A stretch of DNA of 64,000 nucleotides from Desulfarculales bacterium UBA696 (GTDB lineage Bacteria > Desulfobacterota > Syntrophobacteria > Syntrophobacterales > Syntrophobacteraceae), in assembly GCA_002298995.1 (NCBI GenBank), contig DBMO01000002.1, forward strand, positions 186,001-250,000, given 5' to 3'. Both the position numbers and the translations under genes were made by a program. Position 1 is the first letter of the stretch; each line of letters starts with the position of its first letter. Under the pieces are notes generated by a model, which was not told where the DNA came from, made no database searches, and worked only from the letters and a program-made list of their open reading frames with translations. Below are positions 1 to 8,496 of this stretch, piece after piece.

Positions 1-686
1 GCCAGATCGCAAAAAAGATAAGCGCGTACCTGCTGGTGGACATGGCCCACATTGCGGGGCTGGTCAGTGCCGGGTTGCACCCCAATCCCGTCCCGATCGC
101 GGATTTCGTGACATCGACCACTCACAAGACGCTGCGGGGACCCCGGGGCGGCATGATCCTGTCCCACGCATCGTATAGCAAAACGCTCGACAGCCAAATA
201 TTTCCTGGAATACAGGGCGGTCCTTTGATGCACGTCATCGCCGCCAAGGCGGTGGCCTTCCAGGAGGCGCTCCAGCCCAACTTCAAGGAGTACCAGGAAA
301 GGACTGTGGCTAACAGCAAGCGTCTGGCCGGGGAACTATCCTCGCGGGGATACAGGCTGGTATCAGGCGGCACCGACAACCACCTCCTACTGGTAGACTT
401 GCGATCGCGAGGAATTACCGGGAAGATAGCCGAACAGACCCTGGACCTTGCCGGAATAACTGTAAACAAAAACGCCATTCCCTTCGACCCCGAGAAGCCC
501 AGCATTACGAGCGGCATCAGGATTGGAACGCCGGCGGTTACGACCCGCGGCATGAGGCCGGAGGACATGGTAACCATAGCGTCATTTATTAACCGGGCCC
601 TCCAATCCGCACAAAATGAGGCGGCCCTGGCCGGGCTGAGGGCGGAAGTGGCCGAGTTCTGCTCGGGATTTTCACTATATGTATGA
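1..686 (+). CDS. glyA: Serine hydroxymethyltransferase, C-terminal part (5' truncated by window edge)
   Basis: PLP enzyme converting serine plus tetrahydrofolate to glycine plus methylene-tetrahydrofolate in the cytoplasm. The frame is open from base 3 and the N-terminal half lies outside the window, so no start is called. The family block DMAHIAGLV is followed by STTHKTLRGPRGG, whose lysine (codon near base 126) is the Schiff-base lysine. The C-terminal substrate-binding region (SGIRIGTPAVTTRG) is intact. It lies 96 bp upstream of the riboflavin operon on the same strand; one-carbon, purine and flavin genes thus sit together. A GTG at 36 is internal, not a start. Confidence 0.97.
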   Translation, partial: QIAKKISAYLLVDMAHIAGLVSAGLHPNPVPIADFVTSTTHKTLRGPRGGMILSHASYSKTLDSQIFPGIQGGPLMHVIAAKAVAFQEALQPNFKEYQERTVANSKRLAGELSSRGYRLVSGGTDNHLLLVDLRSRGITGKIAEQTLDLAGITVNKNAIPFDPEKPSITSGIRIGTPAVTTRGMRPEDMVTIASFINRALQSAQNEAALAGLRAEVAEFCSGFSLYV

Positions 687-782
687 TCCCATGGGCTAGT
701 CCGAACCGGCCGTGGTTTTCGACCCGGCAAACCGGTATAATAAGGGGTGGCAAGATGCCGCCCCTGTTTTTTAGGAACATCG

Positions 783-1907
783 ATGAGCGCCCAAAATAAA
801 AGCATCACCGACCAGGACCGCATCTTCATGAGAAAGGCCCTGCGCCTTGCGGCCCGGGGGGCCGGGAAGACCAGCCCCAACCCGCTCGTGGGGGCAGTTC
901 TGGCAAAGGGGGGCGCCGTTATCGGGCAGGGCTTCCACGAGGTGCTCGGCGGCGCTCACGCCGAGGTGAACGCGATAGCCGATGCAGGCGGCATGGCACG
1001 AGGAGCCACCTTGTACGTTACCCTCGAGCCGTGCAACCATCACGGGCTTACCCCTCCCTGCACCAAAGCCGTTTTGGAGGCCGGAGTTTCTCGCGTGGTC
1101 TGCGGAATGACGGACCCCAATCCGGACGTCGCGGGAGGCGGGACGGCACATCTGGAGCGACTCGGGGTAGAAGTGGCGAGCGGCGTTCTCGAGAAGGAAT
1201 GCCGTGCGCTAAACCAGCCCTTCATAAAATATGTTACAACCCATCTGCCATACGTCAGGCTAAAGGCCGCCGCAACCCTCGACGGCTATATCGCGGGGTC
1301 CACGGGGGATTCGAAGTGGATCACAAACGAGCGCTCGCGTAGATTCGGCCATCAATTGAGGTCCCTGTCCGATGCCGTGCTGGTGGGATCGGGAACGCTC
1401 ATGGCCGACGATCCGCTCCTTACCGCCCGCCTTCGCGGCGCATGCCGGCAGCCGGTAAGGATAGTGCTGGACTCGGACCTCAAGGTCCCGCTTCAAAGCC
1501 GCCTGGTATTGTCCGCTAAAGAAAGTCCCGTCTGGGTGGTCTGCGCCGATTCCGCACCGTCCGGGCACGAGGCCGCGCTTATCGACGCCGGTGTAAGCGT
1601 TATCAGGGCGGCGGGTGGACAGTCCGGGCTAGATCTTCGCCAGGTACTGGAAGAACTCGGAAAAAGGCGCATATCGAGTCTTCTTGCCGAAGGCGGCGGG
1701 AAAGTGCTCGGATCTTTTATCGACGAAGCTCTTGCCGATGAATTCTACTTTTTCTACGCGCCCAGGATCCTCGCCGGCGGTGTCGGAATGGTCAGCGGAA
1801 GGTCGAGGCAAAAAATCGCCGATTCGGTGCCGGTTTTCGGCATAAAGACCAGAAACATTGACGGCGACCTGCTGGTTTCGGGAAGATTTCGCGAAGAGCT
1901 TTACTGA
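783..1907 (+). CDS. ribD: Bifunctional diaminohydroxyphosphoribosylaminopyrimidine deaminase / reductase
   Basis: Second and third steps of riboflavin synthesis: deamination of the pyrimidine, then NADPH reduction of the ribosyl side chain. 374 residues, normal for the family. The N-terminal cytidine-deaminase-type domain shows the zinc ligands in GAHAEV and in PCNHHGLTPPC; the C-terminal half is the reductase domain (KAAATLDGYIA, LLAEGGG). The ATG at 783 is preferred over an in-frame GTG-type start 36 bases earlier because an AGGA lies about 8 bases upstream. A TATAAT at 736 could be the -10 of an operon promoter but has no convincing -35. First of four rib genes followed by nusB. Confidence 0.96.
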   Translation: MSAQNKSITDQDRIFMRKALRLAARGAGKTSPNPLVGAVLAKGGAVIGQGFHEVLGGAHAEVNAIADAGGMARGATLYVTLEPCNHHGLTPPCTKAVLEAGVSRVVCGMTDPNPDVAGGGTAHLERLGVEVASGVLEKECRALNQPFIKYVTTHLPYVRLKAAATLDGYIAGSTGDSKWITNERSRRFGHQLRSLSDAVLVGSGTLMADDPLLTARLRGACRQPVRIVLDSDLKVPLQSRLVLSAKESPVWVVCADSAPSGHEAALIDAGVSVIRAAGGQSGLDLRQVLEELGKRRISSLLAEGGGKVLGSFIDEALADEFYFFYAPRILAGGVGMVSGRSRQKIADSVPVFGIKTRNIDGDLLVSGRFREELY

Positions 1908-1919
1908 TCGGAGGAAGGC

Positions 1920-2582
1920 GTGTTTACCGGGCTTATCGAGGGAACGGGTACCCTGCTGCGGATCGAGCGCCGCGGCCCTGATGCCGCAATGGTCATACAG
2001 GCGGGCTTCGAGGCGGAAGCATTCGTTCTGGGGGAGAGCATATCGGTTGACGGAGCGTGCCTGACCGTAACCTCCTCATCGGGCCGGGTTTTTACGGCGG
2101 ACGTTTCGGTCGAAACCCTTGCGAGAACCACCTTGGGGCGCAAGGCATCGGGGGGCCGCCTCAATCTTGAAAAAGCCCTCCGGTTGGGCGACCGACTGGG
2201 AGGCCATCTTGTAACGGGACACGTTGACGGCATGGCCGCATTTAAGGACCGCCGGCCCGAGGGCCGCTCAGTGCGCCTTTTCTTCGACGCCCCGCCGGAG
2301 ATAATGCGCCATGTTGTCGAGAAAGGCTCGATTGCCGTAAACGGCATCAGCCTGACGGTCAACGGAGTTTCGGAAAGCGGATTCGATGTAAATATCGTTC
2401 CCCATACGGTGTCACAGACAACCATCGGCGACCTCAGGCCGGGCGAGGCAGTAAACATCGAAACCGATCTCATCGGTAAATACGTCGAAAAAATGGTCCG
2501 TGCCTGGAGTTCCAGTACCGAAAAAGGACAGGCTGGGGACAGGATAGATATTGATTTTCTTAAAAAACACGGGTTTACTTAG
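1920..2582 (+). CDS. ribE: Riboflavin synthase, alpha subunit
   Basis: Dismutates two 6,7-dimethyl-8-ribityllumazine molecules into riboflavin and the pyrimidine that RibH reuses. 220 residues made of the two internally similar lumazine-binding barrels; the protein opens with the diagnostic MFTGLIEGTG and the second barrel is entered around GHVDG. The start is GTG at 1920, with a GGAGGA only a few bases upstream, 12 bases after the ribD stop. The gap to ribBA (263 bp) is filled by a palindromic repeat, so the operon is probably continuous but interrupted by a mobile repeat. Confidence 0.96.
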   Translation: MFTGLIEGTGTLLRIERRGPDAAMVIQAGFEAEAFVLGESISVDGACLTVTSSSGRVFTADVSVETLARTTLGRKASGGRLNLEKALRLGDRLGGHLVTGHVDGMAAFKDRRPEGRSVRLFFDAPPEIMRHVVEKGSIAVNGISLTVNGVSESGFDVNIVPHTVSQTTIGDLRPGEAVNIETDLIGKYVEKMVRAWSSSTEKGQAGDRIDIDFLKKHGFT

Positions 2583-2649
2583 AATCGCTAATTTTGCGAA
2601 GGGACTAACCATCCAGTTTTGAATGGCGAATTTTTGCATTGCTAATCGG

Positions 2650-2747
2650 ATGTAGAGTGGGCAAGGTTCTTTATCTTTCCAACCTCCGCGCCCGCTTGGA
2701 ATACTCGTTGCGGTGGGCGGGATAAAACCCACTGCTCACCCTACATG
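2650..2747. repeat. Class A palindromic repeat (ATGTAG...CTACAT ends)
   Basis: The ends ATGTAGAGTGGGCA and TGCTCACCCTACAT are inverted repeats matching at 12 of 14 positions, with TGGGCGGGATAAAACCCA inside. Related copies lie at 6985, 24076, 33223, 36846, 40064 and 63641. It occupies most of the ribE-ribBA gap. No FMN riboswitch signature is seen here. Confidence 0.7.
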
Positions 2748-2845
2748 CTTTTGATCACTATCCCCGGAAGGTGAAATTGTCCGTTCGGGAGCATTTCACA
2801 GTAGGTCAATTTTAAAGGGCCGTTCTTCAGAAGGAGAAATCCGAA

Positions 2846-4075
2846 ATGCCTGTGTCAACCATCCCCGAAGCCATAGATGATATCCGCCGGGGGAAAATGG
2901 TCATACTAGTGGACGACGAAGACCGCGAAAATGAAGGTGATCTGTGCATGGCAGCCGAGAAGGTTACCCCGGAGGCCATAAATTTCATGGCCCGCTTCGG
3001 AAGGGGCCTGATATGCCTGTCTCTTTCACCGGAAATGGTTGACCGGCTCGATCTTCCGATGATGGTCTCCAAGAACAAGTCCCCCTTTCAGACCGCCTTT
3101 ACTGTTTCCATCGAAGCGCGAAGGGGGGTCACCACGGGGATCAGCGCGGCCGACAGGGCGCGGACCATTGTTACGGCAATCGCCGACGGCGTGAAGCCTG
3201 ATGATATTGTCAGCCCCGGCCACATCTTTCCCCTCAGGGCCAAAAAGGGCGGCGTCCTGGTGAGGACCGGCCAGACCGAGGGTTCGGTGGACCTGGCAAG
3301 GCTTGCCGGAATGAAACCGGCCGGCGTCATCTGCGAGGTCATGAACGAAGACGGGACAATGTCCCGCATGCCCGACCTCGAGAAATTTGCCGAAGAGCAC
3401 GGGGTCAAGATCGTTACCGTTGCCGACCTCATCAACTACAGGATGCAAAATGAACTGTTCGTGCACCGGGCGGCCGTGGCCAATCTTCCAACTTCGGCGG
3501 GCGGCGATTTCCGGGTGATTGCGTACACGAACGATATCGACGAGCACTGCCACCTTGCGCTGGTGAAGGGCGAAATAAAGGCTAACGAGGAAGTCCTTGT
3601 GCGGGTACACTCGGAGTGCCTCACCGGAGACATCTTCGGCTCGCTAAGGTGCGACTGCGGCACCCAGCTTCGCGCGGCAATGGCCCAGATAGCTCGCGAG
3701 GGAACGGGCGTCATTCTCTACATGCGCAACCATGAAGGTCGCGGAATAGGAATTGTCAACAAAATCAAAGCCTACGCTTTGCAGGAGCAGGGCTATGATA
3801 CCGTCGAGGCAAACGAAGCCCTTGGATTTGAAGCCGATTTGCGCGATTATGGAATCGGGGCCCAGATGCTGGTGGACCTCGGCGTCCATAAAATGCGGCT
3901 CATGACAAACAACCCGACAAAGATCGTCGGTTTGCAAGGCTACGGGATCACGGTCACGGCCAGGGTACCACTGGAAGTGCCGCCAAACGAGTGCAATATA
4001 AATTACCTGAGCACCAAGTGTGCGAAAATGGGACACATTCTGAACTGCATAACCGCGGAGGGCAAGGGAGAATGA
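2846..4075 (+). CDS. ribBA: Bifunctional 3,4-dihydroxy-2-butanone 4-phosphate synthase / GTP cyclohydrolase II
   Basis: Supplies both precursors of riboflavin: the four-carbon unit from ribulose 5-phosphate and the pyrimidine from GTP. 409 residues; the RibB domain (about 1-200) has the acidic metal motif DDEDRENEGDL and GHIFPL, and the RibA domain (about 205-400) has the zinc-binding cysteines in SECLTGDIFGSLRCDCG and the catalytic stretch NHEGRGIG. AAGGAGA at 2831 sits 8 bases before the ATG. The stop overlaps the ribH start as ATGA, which suggests coupled translation. Confidence 0.97.
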   Translation: MPVSTIPEAIDDIRRGKMVILVDDEDRENEGDLCMAAEKVTPEAINFMARFGRGLICLSLSPEMVDRLDLPMMVSKNKSPFQTAFTVSIEARRGVTTGISAADRARTIVTAIADGVKPDDIVSPGHIFPLRAKKGGVLVRTGQTEGSVDLARLAGMKPAGVICEVMNEDGTMSRMPDLEKFAEEHGVKIVTVADLINYRMQNELFVHRAAVANLPTSAGGDFRVIAYTNDIDEHCHLALVKGEIKANEEVLVRVHSECLTGDIFGSLRCDCGTQLRAAMAQIAREGTGVILYMRNHEGRGIGIVNKIKAYALQEQGYDTVEANEALGFEADLRDYGIGAQMLVDLGVHKMRLMTNNPTKIVGLQGYGITVTARVPLEVPPNECNINYLSTKCAKMGHILNCITAEGKGE

Positions 4076-4533
4076 AAGTTTTCGAAGGAAAACTGCTGGC
4101 CAAGGACCTCAAGTTCGGGATTATCGTCAGCCGCTTTAACGATTTCATAGGCGAAAGGCTCCTGGGCGGGGCGCTCGATGCCCTGAAAAGAAGCGGCGCG
4201 GACGAGGAAAACGTCGAAGTATACAAAGTCCCGGGCGCGTTCGAGATCCCCCTGCTGGCAAAAAAAGCCGCACAAAGCGGCAAATATAACGCGGTTATTT
4301 GCCTCGGGGCGGTAATCAGGGGGTCAACTCCCCATTTCGACTATGTGGCATCCGAAGTGTCGAAAGGAATCGCCAACGCGGCCCTCGAGGCCGGTGTGCC
4401 GATCACTTTCGGAGTCCTTACGACGGATACCATCGAGCAGGCGATCGAGAGGGCCGGAACGAAGTCGGGCAACAAGGGCTGGGACGCGGCGATTGCGGCA
4501 ATCGAAATGGCCAACCTTATCGGGCAGCTGTAG
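4072..4533 (+). CDS. ribH: 6,7-dimethyl-8-ribityllumazine synthase, beta subunit
   Basis: Condenses the RibA/RibD pyrimidine with the RibB four-carbon phosphate to give lumazine, the substrate of RibE. 153 residues, normal length. Family motifs: SRFN near the N terminus, VPGAFEIP, CLGAVIRGSTPHFDYV (the histidine is the catalytic base) and GVLTTDT. The ATG at 4072 overlaps the ribBA stop in an ATGA; an upstream in-frame extension from 3991 is only overlap with ribBA. GGGAG in the end of ribBA acts as its ribosome site. Confidence 0.97.
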   Translation: MKVFEGKLLAKDLKFGIIVSRFNDFIGERLLGGALDALKRSGADEENVEVYKVPGAFEIPLLAKKAAQSGKYNAVICLGAVIRGSTPHFDYVASEVSKGIANAALEAGVPITFGVLTTDTIEQAIERAGTKSGNKGWDAAIAAIEMANLIGQL

Positions 4534-4924
4534 ACTCGACGCAGTATCTTGTTTTGTGGGCCGGCATCGCGAGGTTTTTCGCACGGCGCCAAGGGCCCGA
4601 GCCCATCCCGCCTCACACCGGCACATATCGGTGCGGTTTAGCCTGGCGGGCTGTAAAGCGCCTCGCGAGCCGGCAATTTAGCGCGGGCAAGAAGTTTCAA
4701 AACAACCAGACCCCTGGCTTTGCCGGGACGGCGAATGGGTTGGAAATACATATTAATTCCGGGAAACATACCAGTGAGGCATCTTAAAAGGTGATCAGGA
4801 CGCCTTCCTTTGCCGGATTAGTGTAACGCACCAGCGGGCATTACTTGCCTGAATTGACAACTTGAAAAGATTGGGACCTCATTAGTGCGAGGCCTTATTC
4901 TCAATTTCGAGGTGAATTTCCCAA
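4534..4924. other. Intergenic stretch between ribH and nusB
   Basis: 391 bp with no credible gene. A TTGACA at 4854 could be a -35 element for nusB, but no good -10 follows at the right distance. A short inverted repeat (CACCG/CGGTG near 4617) is too weak to call a terminator. Confidence 0.5.
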
Positions 4925-5377
4925 ATGGGTCAGCGGCGACAGTCCAGAGAGATAGCGCTTCAGATGCTATACCAGATGGAGATGACGGGTCTGCCTCCAA
5001 GCGAGGTATTCGAGCTATTCTACCAGCTTGCATCGGATAACCACAATGACGAGGAGCGGGAGATTCCCCTGCAGGTGCGCCCATTTGCCGAAAGGCTCAT
5101 AACAGGGGTCTATGCGCACCGCGATCAGGTGGACAAGATGATTGTCGAGGCATCCGAGAATTGGCGCCTCGAAAGAATGTCGATAATCGACAGAAATATA
5201 CTGCGAATAGCAGTCTTCGAGATGCTCTACTGCCTGGAAATCCCTCCAAAGGTATCCATAAACGAGGCGATCGATCTAGGGAAAACCTTCGGAAACCCTG
5301 ATTCCGGCGCATTCATAAACGGAATACTCGATCACCTCCTCCCCGAAGCAAACAAGTTCCGCGAAGAACGGGGGTAG
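4925..5377 (+). CDS. nusB: Transcription antitermination factor NusB
   Basis: Binds boxA RNA with NusE (S10) and supports antitermination of ribosomal RNA operons. 150 residues, all-helical; opening GQRRQSREIALQMLYQ and the block IDRNILRIAVFEMLY followed by VSINEAIDLGKTF are typical of NusB. The common ribH-nusB neighbourhood supports the call. The ATG at 4925 has only a weak ribosome site upstream (GAGGTG about 15 bases away). Confidence 0.96.
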   Translation: MGQRRQSREIALQMLYQMEMTGLPPSEVFELFYQLASDNHNDEEREIPLQVRPFAERLITGVYAHRDQVDKMIVEASENWRLERMSIIDRNILRIAVFEMLYCLEIPPKVSINEAIDLGKTFGNPDSGAFINGILDHLLPEANKFREERG

Positions 5378-5507
5378 TCACCTCATACGGCTTTATCTGT
5401 TCTTTCCGTTATGTTATCAATATAGCTGCATAAATTAGAAGATAAGCTCCAGCACCCCTGGGGAGCTGTGTATCAGCGGGCACATTAGAATATAGCAGGA
5501 GGTTTAT

Positions 5508-6257
5508 TTGGGTTACGCCGTAGCACTTGGAGGAAAAGGCGGGACCGGCAAGACTACCGTATCGGGGCTTCTAATCCGGTATATGCTCAGGCATGGGATG
5601 AAGCCCGTGCTGGCAATCGATGCCGATTCCAATTCAAATCTGAACGATGTTCTTGGGGTATCACTGGATGGGACCCTGTCGGATGCCCGTGAGGAGATGA
5701 AAACGAGCGTCCCGGTGGGGATGACCAAGGACATCTTTATGGAAATGAAGATGGAGCAGGCCCTGGTCGAGGGAGAGGGTTTCGATCTGGTCGCCATGGG
5801 CCGCCCCGAGGGAGCCGGCTGCTACTGCGCCGCTAATAACCTGCTCAGCAGCCTGATCGACCGGCTCCTTAAAAACTACGAATATATAGTTATCGACAAC
5901 GAGGCCGGGATGGAGCATTTCAGCCGGCTTACCCAGAAAGATATTGACCTGCTGGTGCTGGTGTCCGATCCCAGCAGGCGAGGCCTTGACGCGGCGTGCC
6001 GAATATCGGAACTGGTGGGCGCGCTGCCTATCCGGGTCGTCCAGACCGTGCTCATTATAAACCAGGTCCGGGAAATGCCCGATGCCTGGCCCGAACAGGT
6101 TATTCGGACTTTCGGGGAAAGGATTGCCCTTCTTCCCGCCGACCCCGTGCTGGCAAAATTCGACCTCGAAGGGAAACCGACGATCACGCTTCCCGACACT
6201 TCCGATGTTGTCGTTGCGGCCGATAAATTGTTTGACCGCTTGTTCGAAAAAAAATAA
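5508..6257 (+). CDS. CooC-type nickel-insertion ATPase (CO dehydrogenase maturation factor family)
   Basis: P-loop ATPase of the MinD/CooC family, 249 residues. It opens with the deviant Walker A GGKGGTGKTT, has DADSNSNLND after strand 2, and carries the CooC hallmark MGRPEGAGCYCAANN, whose CxC pair binds nickel at the dimer interface in characterised CooC. IDNEAGMEHFSR is the Walker B-like region. CooC proteins load nickel into carbon monoxide dehydrogenase or acetyl-CoA synthase. Start is TTG at 5508 behind AGGAGG. No CODH or ACS gene is in the window, so the partner is unknown. Confidence 0.9.
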   Translation: MGYAVALGGKGGTGKTTVSGLLIRYMLRHGMKPVLAIDADSNSNLNDVLGVSLDGTLSDAREEMKTSVPVGMTKDIFMEMKMEQALVEGEGFDLVAMGRPEGAGCYCAANNLLSSLIDRLLKNYEYIVIDNEAGMEHFSRLTQKDIDLLVLVSDPSRRGLDAACRISELVGALPIRVVQTVLIINQVREMPDAWPEQVIRTFGERIALLPADPVLAKFDLEGKPTITLPDTSDVVVAADKLFDRLFEKK

Positions 6258-6385
6258 TCTAGCTCGGATTTCCTCGGCGAACCCGATATTTCCCTTTGAG
6301 ATATAAGCCGGGATTGGAGTTCCCGTTCACTCCAAGCCGCCAGGGCGGTAATGGAGAGCCATTTTTTCTAAAAGGAGATTAGTTT

Positions 6386-6985
6386 ATGTTCCCTGTTAGA
6401 CGAGCACTTCTGAGCGTGACCGACAAGACCGGCCTGGTGGAATTCGGCAAGGGACTGCAGGAGATGGGAGTACGGATGCTATCCACCGGGGGCACTGCAA
6501 AAGCGCTTCGCGAGGGTGGAATAGATATCACGGAAGTCTCCGATTACACTGGATTTCCCGAAATGCTTGACGGCAGGGTTAAGACCCTCCACCCGAAGAT
6601 TCACGGCGGGATTCTAGGAATACGCGACAACCCCGTACACGCATCGACCATGGAAAAGCACGGGATCGAGCCCATCGACATGGTTGTGGTAAACCTGTAC
6701 GCATTCGCCAAAACCGTTGCCCGTCCTGGATGCACCCTCGATGATGCAATAGAGAATATCGACATCGGCGGACCGACACTTATCAGGGCCTCCGCGAAAA
6801 ACAACAAGTTCGTCGCGGTAGTGACCGACCCGGCCGATTATATGGATATTTTAAAGGAGCTGCGGGAACTCAAAGCAAATATTTCTCGCAAAACCAGCCT
6901 TCGGCTCGCCTGTAAGGCGTTCTGCTCGACCAGCGATTATGACTCGAATATTTGCGAATACCTGACCAAGGTTACCGCGAAATAA
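6386..6985 (+). CDS. purH: Stand-alone IMP cyclohydrolase (PurH N-terminal domain only)
   Basis: Closes the ring of FAICAR to give IMP, the last step of de novo purine synthesis. 199 residues cover only the methylglyoxal-synthase-like cyclohydrolase domain: RALLSVTDKTGLVEF, LSTGGTAKALRE, DGRVKTLHPKIHGGIL and the NIDIGGPTLIRASAKN loop are all present. The AICAR formyltransferase half of ordinary PurH (about 300 further residues) is missing and is not encoded next door. The stop is clean, not a frameshift, so the activity must be supplied by a separate gene. AAAGGAG lies 8-9 bases before the ATG. Purine genes follow. Confidence 0.92.
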   Translation: MFPVRRALLSVTDKTGLVEFGKGLQEMGVRMLSTGGTAKALREGGIDITEVSDYTGFPEMLDGRVKTLHPKIHGGILGIRDNPVHASTMEKHGIEPIDMVVVNLYAFAKTVARPGCTLDDAIENIDIGGPTLIRASAKNNKFVAVVTDPADYMDILKELRELKANISRKTSLRLACKAFCSTSDYDSNICEYLTKVTAK

Positions 6986-7070
6986 TGTAGGGTGGGCACG
7001 GGTCCTATCGTGCCCACCGAGCGTGTCGACACCAAATCGGTGGGCACGATAAACTTGTGCCCACCCACAC
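6985..7070. repeat. Class A palindromic repeat
   Basis: Begins ATGTAGGGTGGGCACGG directly at the purH stop. It contains a perfect 14-bp inverted repeat, TATCGTGCCCACCG (7006-7019) against CGGTGGGCACGATA (7038-7051), plus outer GTGGGCAC/GTGCCCAC pairs. No T-run follows, so it is not a classical terminator, but it may fold in the purH-purD transcript. Confidence 0.8.
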
Positions 7071-7128
7071 AATTACGCACCCACCTTAGGTAAATTTAGA
7101 AGCAACAACAGGAGCGAGAGCACACTTG

Positions 7129-8424
7129 ATGAAAGTACTTGTGGTTGGGACCGGCGGCAGAGATCATGCGATTGCGTGGAAATTTACCCAGAGCCCGCGC
7201 GTAAAGCAGGTCTTCGTCGCCCATGGAAACGCCGGGATAGGCGAAACGGCGGCCTGCGTAAACCTCAGGACGATAGAGGAGATGGCCGATTTTGCGGAAA
7301 AAGAGCGGATTGACCTCACTTTCGTCGGCCCCGAGAAGCCGCTTTCAGCGGGAATCGTTGACCTTTTCGAGTCACGCGGCCTGTCCATAATCGGTCCGAA
7401 CAGGAAGGCCAGCAGGCTCGAATCGAGCAAGTGCGACGCCAAGGTGATGCTTCGCGAACTGGGCATACCGGTCCCTGAGTTCGAGAATTTCTCCGATCCC
7501 GCCAGGGCGCTGGACTACGTTAGGAGCATCGGCCACCAGGTGGTGGTTAAAGCTGACGGCCTTGCGGCCGGCAAGGGATCGCTTGTCTGCGATTCGGTAA
7601 AGGATGCCGAAGATGCCGTCCGCTCCATAATGGAAGAACGTATCTTCGGGGATGCAGGCGAGCGCGTTGACATAGAAAAAAGGCTCTACGGGCGCGAGCT
7701 TTCCTTTTTCTGCTTCACTGACGGCTACACCGTTGTACCGATGGTCGCTGCCCAGGACTACAAAAGGGCTCGGGAAAACGACGAAGGCAAAAACACCGGC
7801 GGAATGGGATCTTATTCGCCCCACCCCTGGCTTACCGATTCCCTGATTAAGACCATTATGGGCCGTGTGGCGGAACCCCTCATAGCAGGAGTTCGCGAAA
7901 AATACGGTATTCTATATAAGGGAATTTTGTACCTCGGACTTATGCTTGTCGGCGAAGGCGACGACATTACGCCCTACGTTCTGGAAATAAACATCAGGTT
8001 GGGAGACCCTGAAGCGCAAGTTATCCTGCCCCGCCTTCGGACCGACCTGGTGGATGTGAGCGAGGCCATTATCCAGGGAAAACTAGCGGGCATCCAGCCG
8101 GAGTGGGACCCCGCCTACCGGCTTTGCCTGATAGCGGTGAGCGGCCCGATGAAAGGGAAAAAAGGCTGGTACAAAGGCTATCCGGACCGCTACAAAATCG
8201 GAGTGCCCATTGAGGGAATTGACGCAATCGACCGGGACTGCCTCGTTTTTCATTCCGGCACCGAGCGCGATGCAGCCGGCCGCCTGATTACCACCGGCGG
8301 GAGGGTGCTCTGCGTCGTGAGTTCGGGAAGTTCTCTTGGCGAGGCACGGGAAACCGCCCTCTCCCAGATTGAGAAGGTCCGATTCGAGGGTATTTACTAC
8401 CGGAAGGATATCGGCCTGGAGTAG
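7129..8424 (+). CDS. purD: Phosphoribosylamine-glycine ligase (GAR synthetase)
   Basis: ATP-dependent joining of glycine to phosphoribosylamine, second step of purine synthesis. 431 residues with the ATP-grasp fold: N-terminal VLVVGTGGRDHAIAW, EKPLSAGIVD, the ATP-grasp lysine block VVKADGLAAGKG, NTGGMGSYSPHP, and the metal-binding LEINIRLGDPEAQ. The family N is in INIRLGDPE where most have VNARFGDPE. ATG at 7129 is preferred; TTG at 7126 is an alternative, as GGAG at 7111 lies 11-14 bases upstream. Confidence 0.96.
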   Translation: MKVLVVGTGGRDHAIAWKFTQSPRVKQVFVAHGNAGIGETAACVNLRTIEEMADFAEKERIDLTFVGPEKPLSAGIVDLFESRGLSIIGPNRKASRLESSKCDAKVMLRELGIPVPEFENFSDPARALDYVRSIGHQVVVKADGLAAGKGSLVCDSVKDAEDAVRSIMEERIFGDAGERVDIEKRLYGRELSFFCFTDGYTVVPMVAAQDYKRARENDEGKNTGGMGSYSPHPWLTDSLIKTIMGRVAEPLIAGVREKYGILYKGILYLGLMLVGEGDDITPYVLEINIRLGDPEAQVILPRLRTDLVDVSEAIIQGKLAGIQPEWDPAYRLCLIAVSGPMKGKKGWYKGYPDRYKIGVPIEGIDAIDRDCLVFHSGTERDAAGRLITTGGRVLCVVSSGSSLGEARETALSQIEKVRFEGIYYRKDIGLE

Positions 8425-8445
8425 CCGGAAGGACTCCAACCTTCG

Positions 8446-8470
8446 TGGGGCAGGCTTTCCAACCTGCCGG
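8446..8470. repeat. Class C short palindrome
   Basis: GTGGGGCAGG-CTTTCCAA-CCTGCC; a 6-bp stem between purD and purQ. Related sequences lie at 23047, 41092 and 60029, each intergenic. Confidence 0.6.
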
Positions 8471-8496
8471 TACACTTCCGCTCATGGAGATTAGCT

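Noticed and set aside
122..880. 252-codon minus-strand frame over glyA/ribD
   Set aside because: Antisense shadow of glyA and the start of ribD.
687..2845. FMN riboswitch expected before rib genes
   Set aside because: Neither the gap before ribD nor the one before ribBA shows the conserved RFN element; the latter is a palindromic repeat.
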